Part shown: positions 1-11,600 of the stretch, one piece after another | How the letters are laid out: the number at the start of each line of letters is the position of its first letter | Position numbering within the stretch: the first letter of the stretch is position 1 | From: Isoetes taiwanensis | Lineage: Eukaryota > Streptophyta > Lycopodiopsida > Isoetales > Isoetaceae | Length of the DNA: 64,000 nucleotides | Assembly (NCBI GenBank): GCA_021234155.1 | Contig: JAJEKV010000057.1 | Location: 3,689,821 to 3,753,820, forward strand | Reading direction: 5' to 3' | Position numbers and translations under genes: made by a program | The notes under the pieces: generated by a model | Told to the model about the DNA's origin: nothing | Database searches by the model: none | The model's input: the letters and a program-made list of their open reading frames with translations, nothing else

Positions 1-474
1 TAAAGAGAAATTTTAGTTTCTTTAGAATGTTGAAATGGTTATTGAATTTGATGCACTTACGAAATGATGGGTGATAATGTTTGCTTTCACCTTGTCCTTT
101 TAGATTAAGTAGTCAATGGCATGATACTAAGTTTTGGAATGATCTGTATATTTATTGCTTTCAATCCGTTGACTGCATTCACAATGTCCCTCGTTATAAT
201 ATTCACACTCATACTAAAATTTTATCCTAAGCAGCTGTTGGGATTCTTTAGCTTTGCTCGTTATTGGGTCGTTCTTCAATCTTGAGATAAGCAATATTAT
301 TTGCTTGCTGCAGCATAATTATCATAATCAGTCCGAGGAATGCCCAAAGTAGTTGCTAATTTAGTGGAAGACAGTGCCAAAGTCTCAGTGCAGTTCAACA
401 AATGTCAAGATATACAGAATAAATCTAGAATGATGCTATCAATACAAACCCCAGTGCAGGTTTTACTGTCCATA
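1..474. other. AT-rich flank, no gene seen
   Basis: I see no convincing coding sequence or repeat here. It lies just downstream of the 3' end of the minus-strand coiled-coil gene and probably holds its 3' untranslated region. Confidence 0.4.
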
Positions 475-2243
475 TCATAGAGAAAAACAAAGGATAACTG
501 AGAATTGTATCTTCTGTATGTGCAGGACATTATGGACATCTACAAGACAAAAAATGCTGCACGTATCTAGAAGACAAAATTGCTGCCTATTCATGACATA
601 ATTAAAGCTATTAACAGTATATTTTGCTGAAAGTAGTACAAGTCGAGCTTTGAATCTAGTGAACTGAGCCAAGGTCATGACGTCATCACTGTCACCTGTA
701 TCTGTATCCGAGCCATTTGGACTGACTTGTGCATTAACTTGAGGTAAAACTTCAGGAATTTGAACATCTGCAGCAGCTTGTGTTGTTGTAACTTCTGTAT
801 GGACATGAACATCTGCATTAACTTGAGAAATGGGATCATGTTTTTCCTTGATAAGATCGATAACTTTTGGCAGTGTAGCAGGCAAGTTCAATACATGTGG
901 GATTTGAGAAGTGCCAAATGTGTTTTGAAAAATGCCAAAGGTGCTTTGGATGTCAGAGTTATAGTTTCCGGGAAACCAGAGGTTGTGAATCTGACTGGAG
1001 TTCCAAGATTCTGCCTTGAAGCTAGAAGTCATACCTGGTTTGCAAAGTTAACGGGTAAGAGCATGTTAGGGCCTACATGTTTTGGAAACTACCTGGAAAA
1101 TACTCTGGGTAGTCAAAGATGATGATATATTTGAGTTCTTAACATCTTCTTGGCATCACAAAGTACCTTACAACATGTATGTACTACTATTCTTGAACAT
1201 AACACAATTTCTTTTAGTCAATCTTGAGTTTAGGTACTTTAAAATACAATTATGTACTTGCACAGAAGTACACAGAAAAGTACCTTTTTGGTAATTTTTT
1301 ATGTAGGCCCTAACATGCTTTCACCCTAACATGTTAACTAAGTTACAAGACATATTTAGAAAGGAAATACATTACCTATGCCTGAAGTTCTCTCCATTCC
1401 TGATTGAGTATCTTTGACGGCTTCTTTGACGGATTGAGTTTCTTTAACGGCTTCTTTGAGGGTTTCAGAAATTGCTGGATTTGTGGTTTCTTCTACCTCA
1501 AGTTTCTTGATGTTCTTTCCAGCATTTTCCCCCCCTGCCTTTTATATATTTTGGCTTACTAGGTTTTGATGTAGCAGAAAACAGAAAACGTTTGGGAGTC
1601 CTCTTCCTTCCCAACTTAACAGGCTTAGGTTCTTCGGCTTTCTCTTGTTGCAGACTTTTGGGACAACTCTGACCATTTCCTGCTGGATCTTCATGTGCAT
1701 CTTCATCTGCTGCAAGAGAGGAACATTATTCAAATAGAAATCAAGAACTTAAAAAATACAAACGTGTCAACAACTTACTTGCATTATTATTACCAGCTCG
1801 ACCATCACTATCGAGCATTCAGTAGCACTTACACGTTTCTTTTCAATCTTCTCCAGCAAACCATCTTTGCCAAACGTAAAGCAAGTCGGATTTTAACATT
1901 GATTGCAAGATATAAGTTAGATACTAACCCAAAACAGAAATATGAACTGGAGCCTCCGTATTTGAGCATGCAACACCACTATCTTGCTGCTTCTTCCTCT
2001 TATTTCCTGATACTAGTTAAATTAAAGGAATTATTTTGGCAGGTGCTATCAATGGTATGTGAGAGATAATTTTACCTAACTGTCTTTTGGCAACAACACG
2101 CATTTGAGGACGTCTTCTCACTTCTAATTTATGTGGACTGGTGTATTCAACATCTTCATCATGAAACTCTGCAGAAGCTACTTTACTGACATTGTTAATA
2201 TCTTCATCTTCATTATTAACAATGTCGGGTGCAACCAGATAAC
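475..2243 (-). pseudogene. 3' half of an unidentified coiled-coil gene, severed by a LINE
   Basis: Read on the minus strand, this is a chain of exons with workable splice sites. They are about 2243-2076 (ends TTAG|GTAAAA), 2006-1929, about 1864-1835, 1709-1376 and 1034 to about 475. Several junctions keep phase: the exon ending ATA-G at 1376 joins the exon starting GT-ATG at 1034. The encoded segment is acidic then basic, with a patch RRRPQMRVVAKRQL, a KRKKQQ stretch and a repeat of the form KEAVK.TQS. No domain is recognisable, so I give no function. A run of seven G (minus strand, near 1536) puts the 1709-1376 exon out of frame; six would restore it. This is either a real frameshift or a homopolymer error. 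The exon at 2243 continues across the LINE at 10144 and below, so the gene is broken as it stands. Confidence 0.5.
2233..2243. repeat. Candidate left target-site duplication of the LINE
   Basis: The 11-mer AACCAGATAAC occurs here and again at 10144-10154, directly after the LINE poly(A). Removing everything between joins an acceptor-like TTTATACAG (minus strand, near 10165) to an open frame reading LGYLVAPDIV, which supports a true insertion inside a host exon. The leading AA of the right copy may belong to the poly(A). Confidence 0.6.
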
Positions 2244-2436
2244 GGAGGTTATTGTTGATGGAGTTAATGCCATAAGCAAAAAAAATGTTCAAGCGCCTAT
2301 TTTCTTGGACTTTTTGGACTCTAGTGAATTTTTCTGTTTGCCTCCACTTCTTGCCCGTTTTTTGAAAAATCCGCTCATCTAGCATCCAATTCAATCTAAT
2401 CTCCTTGCTAGCTCTGTAGAGGCTAGCAATCCGTGA

Positions 2437-2781
2437 TTGCTGCTACATGAATCCCTGCAATTTCACTTACAGATGGATACAAAATTCTTTGTCATCCTCC
2501 AAGACAGAGGCAGATTAACTTGTGGTCATCTAAAAGGATCTGCTTCACATCTTTGGCAAGCATTGGTTACACAAAATCTGTTCCCAGAGGAAAATTTCAT
2601 TTCAGAATACACATTTGTGCCTAGCTGTGAAGAATTTGAAGTTGAAATTATAAAATCTTGGTTAGAGGAATGTATTGGGAACAAAAATACAGAAGCCAGT
2701 GCCATTTTTCGAGTAAATTGTGAGTGGACAGACACGAAATTGACAGTGAAATTGTACAATGAAACAGGATTTGAACAATGA
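2437..2781 (+). CDS. Unidentified ORF in the LINE leader
   Basis: The frame is open for about 114 codons and lies upstream of ORF1. An internal ATG at 2473 directly follows an acceptor-like TTTCACTTACAG. The product is acidic to neutral with no zinc or membrane motif; key stretches are HLKGSASHLWQALV and VNCEWTDTKLTVKLYN. It resembles no family I can name. It could be an extra LINE ORF, a host exon picked up by the element, or chance. Its composition looks more protein-like than the ORFs on the opposite strand. Confidence 0.3.
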   Translation: MLLHESLQFHLQMDTKFFVILQDRGRLTCGHLKGSASHLWQALVTQNLFPEENFISEYTFVPSCEEFEVEIIKSWLEECIGNKNTEASAIFRVNCEWTDTKLTVKLYNETGFEQ

Positions 2782-2946
2782 GGATGTTTTCTCTGATCTC
2801 TTAGTGATAGATTTGATTTAGTTTCCCTTGGCATTCCCCTTCCAGTGTCTCCCCTCACCCTTCTTGCCTTCTCATTAATCTTTTTCCCTCCATAATTTTT
2901 TCATTTCCTCTCACGTGTCTCTGCTTTTTCTCCCTGAACCCTTTTC

Positions 2947-5403
2947 ATGGATTTTAAAGGCAATTTCAGCCCTAAATTCCTTGCCTTCCTCCACGAGTTT
3001 GCCCATCTAGGTGACTCTGAGCGCCCGGTTTTGCTTCATCAGTTAAGACTTCTTCAAGAAAATCAAAAAAATTGTCTGCTCTTTGGTAATTTTTCTAATC
3101 TTCTTTCTGACAAGCAGATCATGCATCCTAGAACTCATCATGTTCCAGTTTGGGATAACCTCTCAAAAGATCCTGATCTTCATGGTCGGCTTCCATTTCT
3201 TCATCCCTCTACTCAAATTCCACTGCCATATGGAGTACCAAAACCTGTCAGAGATATTCACAGTGATAATGCTTTGGATGCTGCTCTGCTGGAGGCCCGA
3301 GTTGGTGAAGGGAACAAACAAGCTTTATATCATGGTATTTCTTTAAATATCCCTTCTGTTCATTCCAAGGTGTCAACTCTGAAAGATACAGCTGTTCTTG
3401 TCAAGGTTAATAGATGTGGAATTAATCTTGGTAAATTGTGGACCTTCTGCCAAAACCTTCAAAAAGGTGTTCTTATCAAAGCTATGTAGTGGCTAAACTA
3501 TCCATTCATAATGATTGAATGTGAAACCTCCAGAACAGCAAATTTCCTTCTAAATCGAGGTCATCTGACTTTTGAAAGCTTTCATGTAAGCTTCCTCAAA
3601 TGGAATCCCAAGTTAGTCATATCCTCTTTAGATTCCTTGTGTATAGCCTCTACCACTTTACAGGGGCTTAGTCCAATCTACTGGAATGAGGATTGCTTCA
3701 AATTACTTTTTAACTCTATTGGCACATATATCTCCACTGAATACTCCCCTGAGAGACCTCCTAGAGCCTTCATTCAAATTGATCTCACTAAACCTGTGCC
3801 TACCACATTACCCTTCTCTGATGCTTTTGGACAGAAATCACTCCTATCACTAAGATGGTCAGGTCTACCTCCTCTTTGTCAGAACTGTGATTACAGGCAT
3901 TTGTGGTATGAAAATTGTAAAATATCTTCTACCAAGCAAGCAGATATCATTGAGATTGAAAATCCATCAAAGGAATCAAATGTAGCAACCAAAATGCAAA
4001 ATTCTGCTGAAATGATGTCAAACAAGAGCAACATTCCACAAGTTTTACAAGGGCCAATCTCATTGGAAGATCCAAGTAAAACTAATAATTTTGCTTGGAA
4101 AAGAGTGAATGGATCCCAAAGAAGAATTCAGAAAAATAGACTTGAGAAGGATAAGCAAAATAGTTCACAAGGGCTGCTTATCTCAGAATTGACATCAAAC
4201 AGAATTTCTCAAAAAGGATGGCAACCATATCAAAATAATTCTGGAATCAAAGTCGTCCAAAAATATGGTGAATTCAACCATAAAGGCAAGGCTCCTATGG
4301 ACCAGGCTGCAAGATTAACAGAGGATCTGAATTCCACACTGGATAGAATTATTCAGGATGCTAAAAACCTGAATAATTCTAGAATTTCAAGTCACTTGAA
4401 TCTCAAGCAAAAAAGTAAGGGAGATTCATTACTTAGACAAGGCCATACTTCAATCCACAGAAATATGAACACATTGGTTATAAAAGACAAGAAGACCTCG
4501 ACCTCACTAAGCGATACTTCTGCTCCAAAAACAGTGGTGCCAACATCAATTCCACATTTTGAACTGGACACAAGCTACAATGAGAATGACAATGTTAAAA
4601 AAGCTGAAAAGGAGGATAAGGTTCTCTGCTACAACCATTTCCAGGTACTTGCAGATAATAATACTAATCATGATTCTAGTAATTTACTGAATTCTGAAAA
4701 TCATGACCATTTGATTGATCATCCTGTTCAACCCTCATCCAACTCACCTGCAGACTTTTCTTCCAAATCATCTCCCCTGAATTCCACTATCCAGTTTGAA
4801 CCCCTTATTAATTTGGACATAAATTTGCCTTCTGTGAACCATGGCTGCCAGTCCATTTCTATAGATGTTGAGAAGCAGTTGGCTACCCTTCAAGAAGGTA
4901 TATGGCACATGAATTCAGGTCAATGTTTTACAGCTCAAACTTGAGATCAGGCTGATACAGACCAAATTAAAGAAATTGAGAAAGAAAAGGATGTGGTACT
5001 TGATACACCTGACAGACAATGTTCTCAAAGTGACAAAGCAGACCCTCAAAGCCTCAGCCCTGAGATTGTCTTCAACACTCAAGACATGGAGAAAGATGCC
5101 CAACTTTCCAGGCAAGTCCCTTTTCATAATAGCTCTAAGAAATGTCTGTTTAATAACCCTACAAATAGTATGTTTGAGTTCATCCCAGGTGGTATTTCTG
5201 ACAGTGAAGATGAGATTGATTCTAGTAAGGAGAACTTGGAGAATGCTAAATGGGGAGATGATGAGCTGTTAAGGGATACCTATCTGAACACTAAACCTCC
5301 ATCTAAACCTTTGTCTATTCTAAAGGACTCTAATACTCCTGCTAATAATACAAGAAGTAGAAAACAAAATCAAGTCTCTAAGAGGGCTAAAAAAAAGAAG
5401 TGA
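2947..5403 (+). pseudogene. LINE ORF1 (DUF4283-like, zinc knuckle), two nonsense codons
   Basis: One frame runs from ATG 2947 to TGA 5403, about 819 codons, interrupted only by TAG at 3487-3489 and TGA at 4942-4944. Plant L1 ORF1 proteins bind element RNA. The segment after the first stop has the usual order: a DUF4283-like fold (FHVSFLKWNPK, then PRAFIQIDLTKPVP) followed by a Cys/His cluster, CQNCDYRHLWYENC, at about 3880-3921. The spacing is off from the canonical C-x2-C-x4-H-x4-C, so the knuckle is degenerate or divergent. The rest is a long Ser/Asn/Lys-rich tail ending in a basic KRAKKKK. The gap to ORF2 is 43 bp. Confidence 0.75.
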
Positions 5404-5446
5404 GTGTGGTCTTTCCTTTTCTCTGTTTCTGATTATCTCTTTCTCT

Positions 5447-8400
5447 ATGAGGATAATTAGTTGGAATTTAAGGGGGATTAAGGGGCCCCTAAAGAGAAGG
5501 AGGGCAATTGCTCAACTCAGACAGTATAATGCTGACATTACAATGCTGCAAGAACTGAAGCTCCCCAAATTCGAGGCATCTAATCTGGGTGACTAGATCT
5601 ACCCTGGGGCTTCCTCCATATGGATGGAAGCAAATGGAACTAAAGGTGGAATGTGTATTATCTGGAAAAATCTCCATCATATCTCCTTCTGCAATAGCAT
5701 TTCCAAAATGTAGCAAGCTGTAACTTTCTCATTAAATAACTCAACCTTTGGTGTTATTAATATTTATGCTTCTACTTGCTCTGGCCTGAACTTAGCCCTT
5801 GGATCATTAGCAACTCATCTATAGATTGGATTATGGGAGGGGACTTCAATAATACTCCAGCTTGGGACTTGAAACTGGGGAATAAAATAAATATGTCTTT
5901 AACTGAAAAAAGGAACTGGGATAATTTTATGGCTGACTCCTCCCTAATTCATATTCCATCTTCCACCTCTATATTCACTTGGTCCAATAAGCAGAAAGAT
6001 CAAGATAGAGTCTATTGTGCTTTAGATAGATTTTATATCTCCAATCCAAATTCAGATTTCTGGGATAATTGCTTTGTAACAAGTGATGAAGGTACATCCA
6101 TCTCGGATCACCAACCTCAATTTCTCAGTACCAAGCATCTTCTGAATTCTCCAAGAGATGGTAATATTCCCTTTAAGTTGAATTGCACTCTGCTGCAGAA
6201 TAGCTCATTCCAACAGAAGTTCTCTCAGTTCTATCAATCTATTGAGTCTATGCATCCAAATCATTCCATGAAACACTTCTACCACAAGATTAAAAAATCT
6301 AAGGAATGGATTAAGAGCTGGGCTAAAAACAAGCATATGGCTAAAGTGCAAGAGAAGGAAAATCTAATGAATAAAATGAAGGAGATAAGATCTCTGCTCC
6401 AGATTGATCCTTTGAATTCTAATCTTCATGTTGGTGAGGAGCTCCTTGAGAGGCATCTGAAAAGTATAGAAGAGAGAGAAGCCAAATTCTCTGCCATTAA
6501 ATGCAAGATTAAATATAATAGTGAGCTAGACTATGGCAGCTCAAAATTTTTCTTCAGAGTGGCTAAAAACAGGCTTTTAAAAAACTCTATAAATCAAGTA
6601 AACAATGGCTCTGGCTCTATGCTCACTTCGACCTCTGAGATCAAAAATTTCTTCCATGATAGTTACTCTTCTCTTTTTAAGAAGACTGAGCTTAATGCAA
6701 ATGAGATTTTAGCCAAAGATAAATTTCTGGCAGATTTAAATGCAGTATTGCCAAATTCCATTGATAGCATGGATGTATCCTTTACCTCAATCCCTACTGA
6801 AGATGAGATTTACAAGACTCTGCAGAGTTTCTCTATTAACAAATCTCCTGGCCCTGATGGATTTCCTCCAGAATTTTTCATAAAATTCTGGGAAATTATG
6901 AAATTCGACATTATTGGTCTTGTGCATGGTTTTTGGGCCTCTGGTAACTTGCACTCTTCTATCTCTGCTGGTTTCATTACCTTAGTGCCAAAAGTAGATA
7001 ATCCTACATCTTTTGCTGAATGGAGGCCAATATCTTTAACAAATTCTTCCTATAAACTATATGCTAAAATAATTGCCAGCAGAATTCAGGCTTATTTACA
7101 GAAAAATATCAGTGTCAACCAATCTGCCTTTCTACCCAACAGATTTATTCTAGATAACTACATCAGTGCAATGGAAGGTCTCCACTGGAATAGGATATCA
7201 AATCAGTCTTGCATTCTTCTAAAATTGGACTTCAAGAGAGCATTTGACACTGTTGATTGGGAATTCATTGACTTGGCTTTAAATAAAATGGGTTTCCATC
7301 CTAAACTCATTACTCTTATTCATGGTCTGAATTCCATGTCCAATTCTGCTATTCTAATAAATGGATCTCCCTCCAAATGTTTTCCTTTGGCCAAAGGAGT
7401 AAGGCAAGGCTGCCCTTTAGCTCCATATATCTTCCTCATTGTGGCTGAGATGCTCACGAGATGTGTAGTCAGTATGCAAAATTCTGGATCTTTAATTGGT
7501 CTCAAGCTTCCAAATAACTTAGACATGCTCACTATATCTCAATATGCTGATGATACGTTTGCCTTCCTAGATTCCAATCCTGCCAATGTGAGTAGATTTT
7601 TGGATCTCATTAGAAATTTCTCAGCTGCCTCAGGGGTCCACTTAAACCTTGACAAAAGCAAAATCATTGGTGATGTAGACCATTCTTCCATATGTGGAAT
7701 TTCTGTTCTAAATTGCAATCAAGCCTCGAATCTCTTAGGTATGCCTCTCTCTCTAAATACAAATCTGAGAGGTCTTTGGGATCCTATTCTGCAGAGGATA
7801 AAGAAAAAATTAAATAATTTCAGGAATTGTCTTTCCTTTGCAGGTAGAACAATTATTGCAAATTCAGTACTAGCATCTTCCCATGTGTATTTCTCATCTG
7901 CCCTTGTAGCACCTAAAGCTATTTACTCTGAATTGGAGAAAATTATCAGAAACTTCATCTGGAATGGATCTCACCTAGTTAACTGGAAGTCAATTGCTAG
8001 ACCAAAGACCTTTGGAGGTCTAGGCTGCAAGAATCTCTACCTGCAAGCTTGCTTCCTTGCAGGTAAATACATATGGAGATCAATTAGAGGTGATTGCTCC
8101 CCTGCCTCTCAATTTGTAACTCATTGGTTAAAAGCTTCATATCCTACAGGGCATCCAACTATTAAAAGTTCCCTTCCTGAATCTGCCTTTGTTGAGCTTC
8201 ATCCTGCTCCAAATACCTCCCCCTTAATGAGGAATTTAATTAAGGCCTGGAATCTGATCCATCCTGTGCTTCAGAAAAATGATCTCTCATCTGCCACCAT
8301 GAACACAAGCTTGTTTTGGTCTCCAATTTTTTCGGATCATAACTCTAAAGTAATGCCCATAAAGCATCCAAGGATTTATAGTAAATGGTCTAATATTGGA

Positions 8401-9252
8401 ATATCTACTATCAAAGATCTTTACAAGAATAATAACTCTATTTTATCTTGGACTGCTGTGAAGCTTGCTCTTAAAGGAACTTCCACTGATAAAAATATCT
8501 ACCATCACTTCAAATCTATTTTGGCTAACTTCAATAAGTTTAATGACTACAGCAGATCTATTGGTTGTTCTATAAATGGGAGGTTGATTTATAAGGTCAA
8601 AGATATTTACAATCTGCTAAATGTCAATGATTCTCCAGTAAAGGCTAGTGAGAAGTGGAATTTGAATCAAAATCAGACTTTGGATTTGTTTAAAAATATC
8701 TGGGAATCTTACTGCTCTCCAAAGATTTGTTTTTTTATTTGGTTGATAGCTCACAAAAGCCTCACGAATTTGGTCTCACTCTCCAAAAGATGTACTGTTT
8801 CCACTGTGTGTCACTCTGGTTGTCTCCGGGATGAAACTTTAGAACATATTTTTCTCTGTCCTAAGTTGAGCCCTTTCTGGACTTGGTTTTTTAACAAACT
8901 TGGCAATCATCTCAAGAACAGAAACATCAATACTATCATTGATTTCATTCAACAAGGAGACATTATAGCCAATACTTTGGTCCACACTGCCTTGTGGAAT
9001 ATATGGAAGTCCAGAAATAGAATTCTTTATTCTTCTAAACATATGTCTGTTTTTTGGATTAAAATGCATTTCCAATTTGATGTTGAGGCAATGGCTACAT
9101 GTCATAAGAGGAAACATGGAGACAACTACAACTCCAGCTGGAACTCATTGGGGTTTTCCAGGGGCCAATTTGACTTATTTGTTTCTAAATTAAATGTTGT
9201 GGATTCTAATGCACCATTCTCTGATTCTGACAGAATACATGATGTTCCTTAG
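5447..9252 (+). pseudogene. LINE ORF2: endonuclease, reverse transcriptase, zf-RVT
   Basis: The ATG at 5447 opens the apurinic endonuclease with ISWNLRGIKG and a later LQELK motif. TAG at 5594-5596, a second stop near 5711 and a frame change near 5776 break it. From 5776 the frame stays open for 1158 codons. It carries the endonuclease motifs GGDFNN and SDHQP, then reverse transcriptase with WRPISL, LKLDFKRAFDTVDW, GVRQGCPLAPY and the catalytic YADDT at about 7540. It ends with a Cys/His zf-RVT region around 8700-8900 (FFIWLIAHKSL, HIFLCPKLSPFW). Gene order and motifs match plant L1 LINEs. The endonuclease half is dead, while the reverse transcriptase looks intact. Confidence 0.9.
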
Positions 9253-9715
9253 AGGGGAAGGTGCTACAAAGTTGGATACTGATATTGATAACTATGAGAT
9301 CACTTTGCATCAGAGTCAGCCAACTAAGAAGAGGAAATTGACCCTGAAAGAATTGTGTGACATGACTGATGAATTCATCCAGGAAGTAGAAAGTTCAAGA
9401 AAAAGGGAAGCTCTTTGGGCAGAGATATTCACGAGAGAATTCATGCAAATGCACATTATGTTTGAGTTCATCTTCAATACGCATTTCAGTATGTCAGAGA
9501 GGCAGTTATCGAAATACAGGGAATTATATTATAGCCATAAGCTTCTCACAGATTTACATGGTACCTTGCTGCTGCTCAAGGGAAAGGAAAGCCTAAGTTC
9601 ACTGCTGTTACAAAATGATTGTGGTAAAAATAGATATTCACATGGCTCCACAACTGATTTTTACAGACATTACAATCAGTGGTTCGATAGAAATCTGGAC
9701 AGTAGCCATAGCTAG
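9243..9715 (+). CDS. Possible third LINE ORF or displaced ORF2 C-terminus
   Basis: An open frame in a different phase overlaps the end of ORF2 (in-frame start at 9194 or 9239) and runs to 9715. It encodes a charged segment with a nuclear-localisation-like KKRKL, then KELCDMTDEFIQEVESSRK, a likely helical stretch. It may be the original C-terminus of ORF2 shifted by an indel, or a separate small ORF. I know of no matching domain. Confidence 0.35.
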
Positions 9716-10155
9716 TCTTTCCTTGGCTTTGGACCTCTGCTTACTCTGCCTTTCATCTTCCTGTCCATTGCAGAAGGTCAATCCCATGATTTTCATGATT
9801 CAGTTAGGGATCATGGATAGTATTTTTGTTTGCTTTTGCAGGAAAAAGAGGATCTCAACTCCATACAACACTTGACTTCAAAGGTTTTCTTCTCCAAATT
9901 TGGATTTGGATATCTCTCTCTTCTATGGGAGCTGACACTACTGATACTCTCTCCACATTTTCGGATATTATGTTTTAAAGTTTCATGGCTACATTGTTCT
10001 CATATTTCTTATTTGATGCTCACTCTAAATGAGTATCCTTTTTCTAACCATAACCCTGCTATATAGCAGCTTGGTTTATGGCTTGTATGGCTTTATCTAA
10101 TTAATGAAAAAATCTACCCTTACTCTCAAAAAAAAAAAAAAAAAACCAGATAACC

Positions 10156-11460
10156 CAATTCTGTATAAAGATTTTTAGTTACATCTATTTTGCACACGTG
10201 ACATTGCAAGTTCTCTATACACTTATGGAAGAAGAATAGATGAATTTGTGACCACAAGATAATTGGACGTACAAGGAATACAGAAGGTCATGCCACAAAC
10301 CAAACAACCCGAGACTCCATCTGCAAATGGCCAGTTCCCAGCTGTAGGTATTATCAAGGTACTTGTTACAAAGTTTGCTCTCAAATGCTGCAAGTTTGAA
10401 ATTTTAGTTTGCAAGTCTGCCTGTGCTTCAACTTTAATTGTGACCAACGTATTCAGGTGACTAATGGCATCTTCTATTTCCTGCGTATTGTTCGCAGATT
10501 CCTTGTTCTTCAGGAGGGAAAGCAGAGTAAGTCCCAGCAACTTTTCTTCATCTCTAAACTTAGACAGAGCTGCATCCTCTTCGGGACAGATTTCTTCCAA
10601 CGCTTGCAATTTTTCCTTCACTTCCTTGATGTCTTTGCAAATAGATGCAGCTGATGCATCATATCCACGAAGAAGACCTTTTGTTTCGACCAGCTGCATC
10701 TGCTTTTCCTTCAACTGATTTTCTAAAGTCAAAACTTCCTCACTAAACAATTTCAAATCTGCTTCCAAATGGGATATGGAATTGGCAATGTTGGAATAAG
10801 CCATTTGTTCTCTCACAGTCCTTGTCTGGTTATTCCTCATTGAAATTTGCATCGACTTCCATGCAAATCTTGCCCAATTAACTCTGAAATTAACAGGATT
10901 TGCAATTGCCTTCTTTGTATGCTGCCATGCAAATGCCCTAGCAAACTGAGTTCTTGCTTCCTTATTTTTCAAACCATGCTGATAAACCCTTTGAACCAGA
11001 TCATAGTTCCTTTTGAAACTTAGGCCGAATTTGGTGCAGCTTGATCTTATTATCCTTTAGGTTGCAATTCCATACAGATAGAAAATCATTCTGATTACGA
11101 TCATTCCAAGTCAATGTTCATGGATCTCTGCCTTCATTACAAAGACCTCTATACACAGCAAACTCCTCTATTGAAGATGCTATCCGCATTTCCTACAGAT
11201 CGATTAAACGCATGCATGCAATGAGGAAAAAAAAAGGCATAAAAAACACTGGCGCTTACCTTTAAATCGAAAGTTTCTGCTGAAGGAAGTATTCCGCAAC
11301 TTTCTCTGGAATTGTTATGAATCTGCATGTCCATCCCTGCTTTTGAAAAAGAGGCATAGGGATGATTGGAAATCATGAAGGGAGGACGGGATGAGCTCAG
11401 CGGGTCCGACATGCCCGACACGAAAAATGATGACGGCTCGTCATCGTCCTTCTTTTTTTT
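10156..11460 (-). pseudogene. 5' half of the LINE-interrupted coiled-coil gene
   Basis: Minus-strand reading gives a first exon from about 11460 or ATG 11412 to 11260 (ends AAAG|GTAAGC). It is Ser/Pro-rich (MSDPLSSSRPPF) with an acidic lead-in, DDDEPSS, that stays open upstream of the ATG. A second long exon, about 11054-10370, encodes a basic, aromatic segment (ARAFAWQHTKKAIANPVNFR) followed by about 120 residues of strong heptad character (LEADLKLFSEEVLTLENQLK, then VKEKLQALEEICPEE). The downstream exon begins near 10165, 11 bp upstream (minus sense) of the LINE insertion site. The coiled coil suggests a structural or complex-forming protein, but I recognise no family. Upstream coding continues up to the border of the H3-bearing retroelement, which may have removed part of the 5' end. 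Confidence 0.5.
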
Positions 11461-11600
11461 AACAAAAAAAAATTGGTATATTAGTGCTTCATGGGTGCTT
11501 ATCTAGCGTGAAATTGCCCCCCAACTCCACGCTTAGAACCACTACATGGCAGTTTGTTGGGTCAAATTTGGACAAATCATGGTCAAACATGGTCGACTTG

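Larger units (their letters stand above)
2244..10143 (+). mobile_element. Nearly full-length L1-type plant LINE, defective
   Basis: This non-LTR retrotransposon of about 7.9 kb has a leader of about 700 bp, ORF1, ORF2, a 3' region and a poly(A) of about 18 ending near 10143. The last 160 bp of the leader (2782-2945) are strongly pyrimidine-rich. ORF1 resembles the DUF4283/zinc-knuckle ORF1 of plant L1 elements. ORF2 has endonuclease, reverse transcriptase and zf-RVT regions. It sits inside an exon of the minus-strand coiled-coil gene, bounded by an 11-bp candidate duplication. Two stop codons in ORF1 and a stop plus frameshift in the endonuclease make this copy non-autonomous, although the reverse transcriptase frame is open. 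The exact 5' end depends on accepting the target-site duplication. Confidence 0.8.

Noticed and set aside
2247-2394. Minus-strand continuation of the host exon into 2247-2394
   Set aside because: It reads smoothly as protein, but the 11-bp duplication and restored acceptor at 10165 place this stretch inside the LINE leader; I treat the openness as chance.
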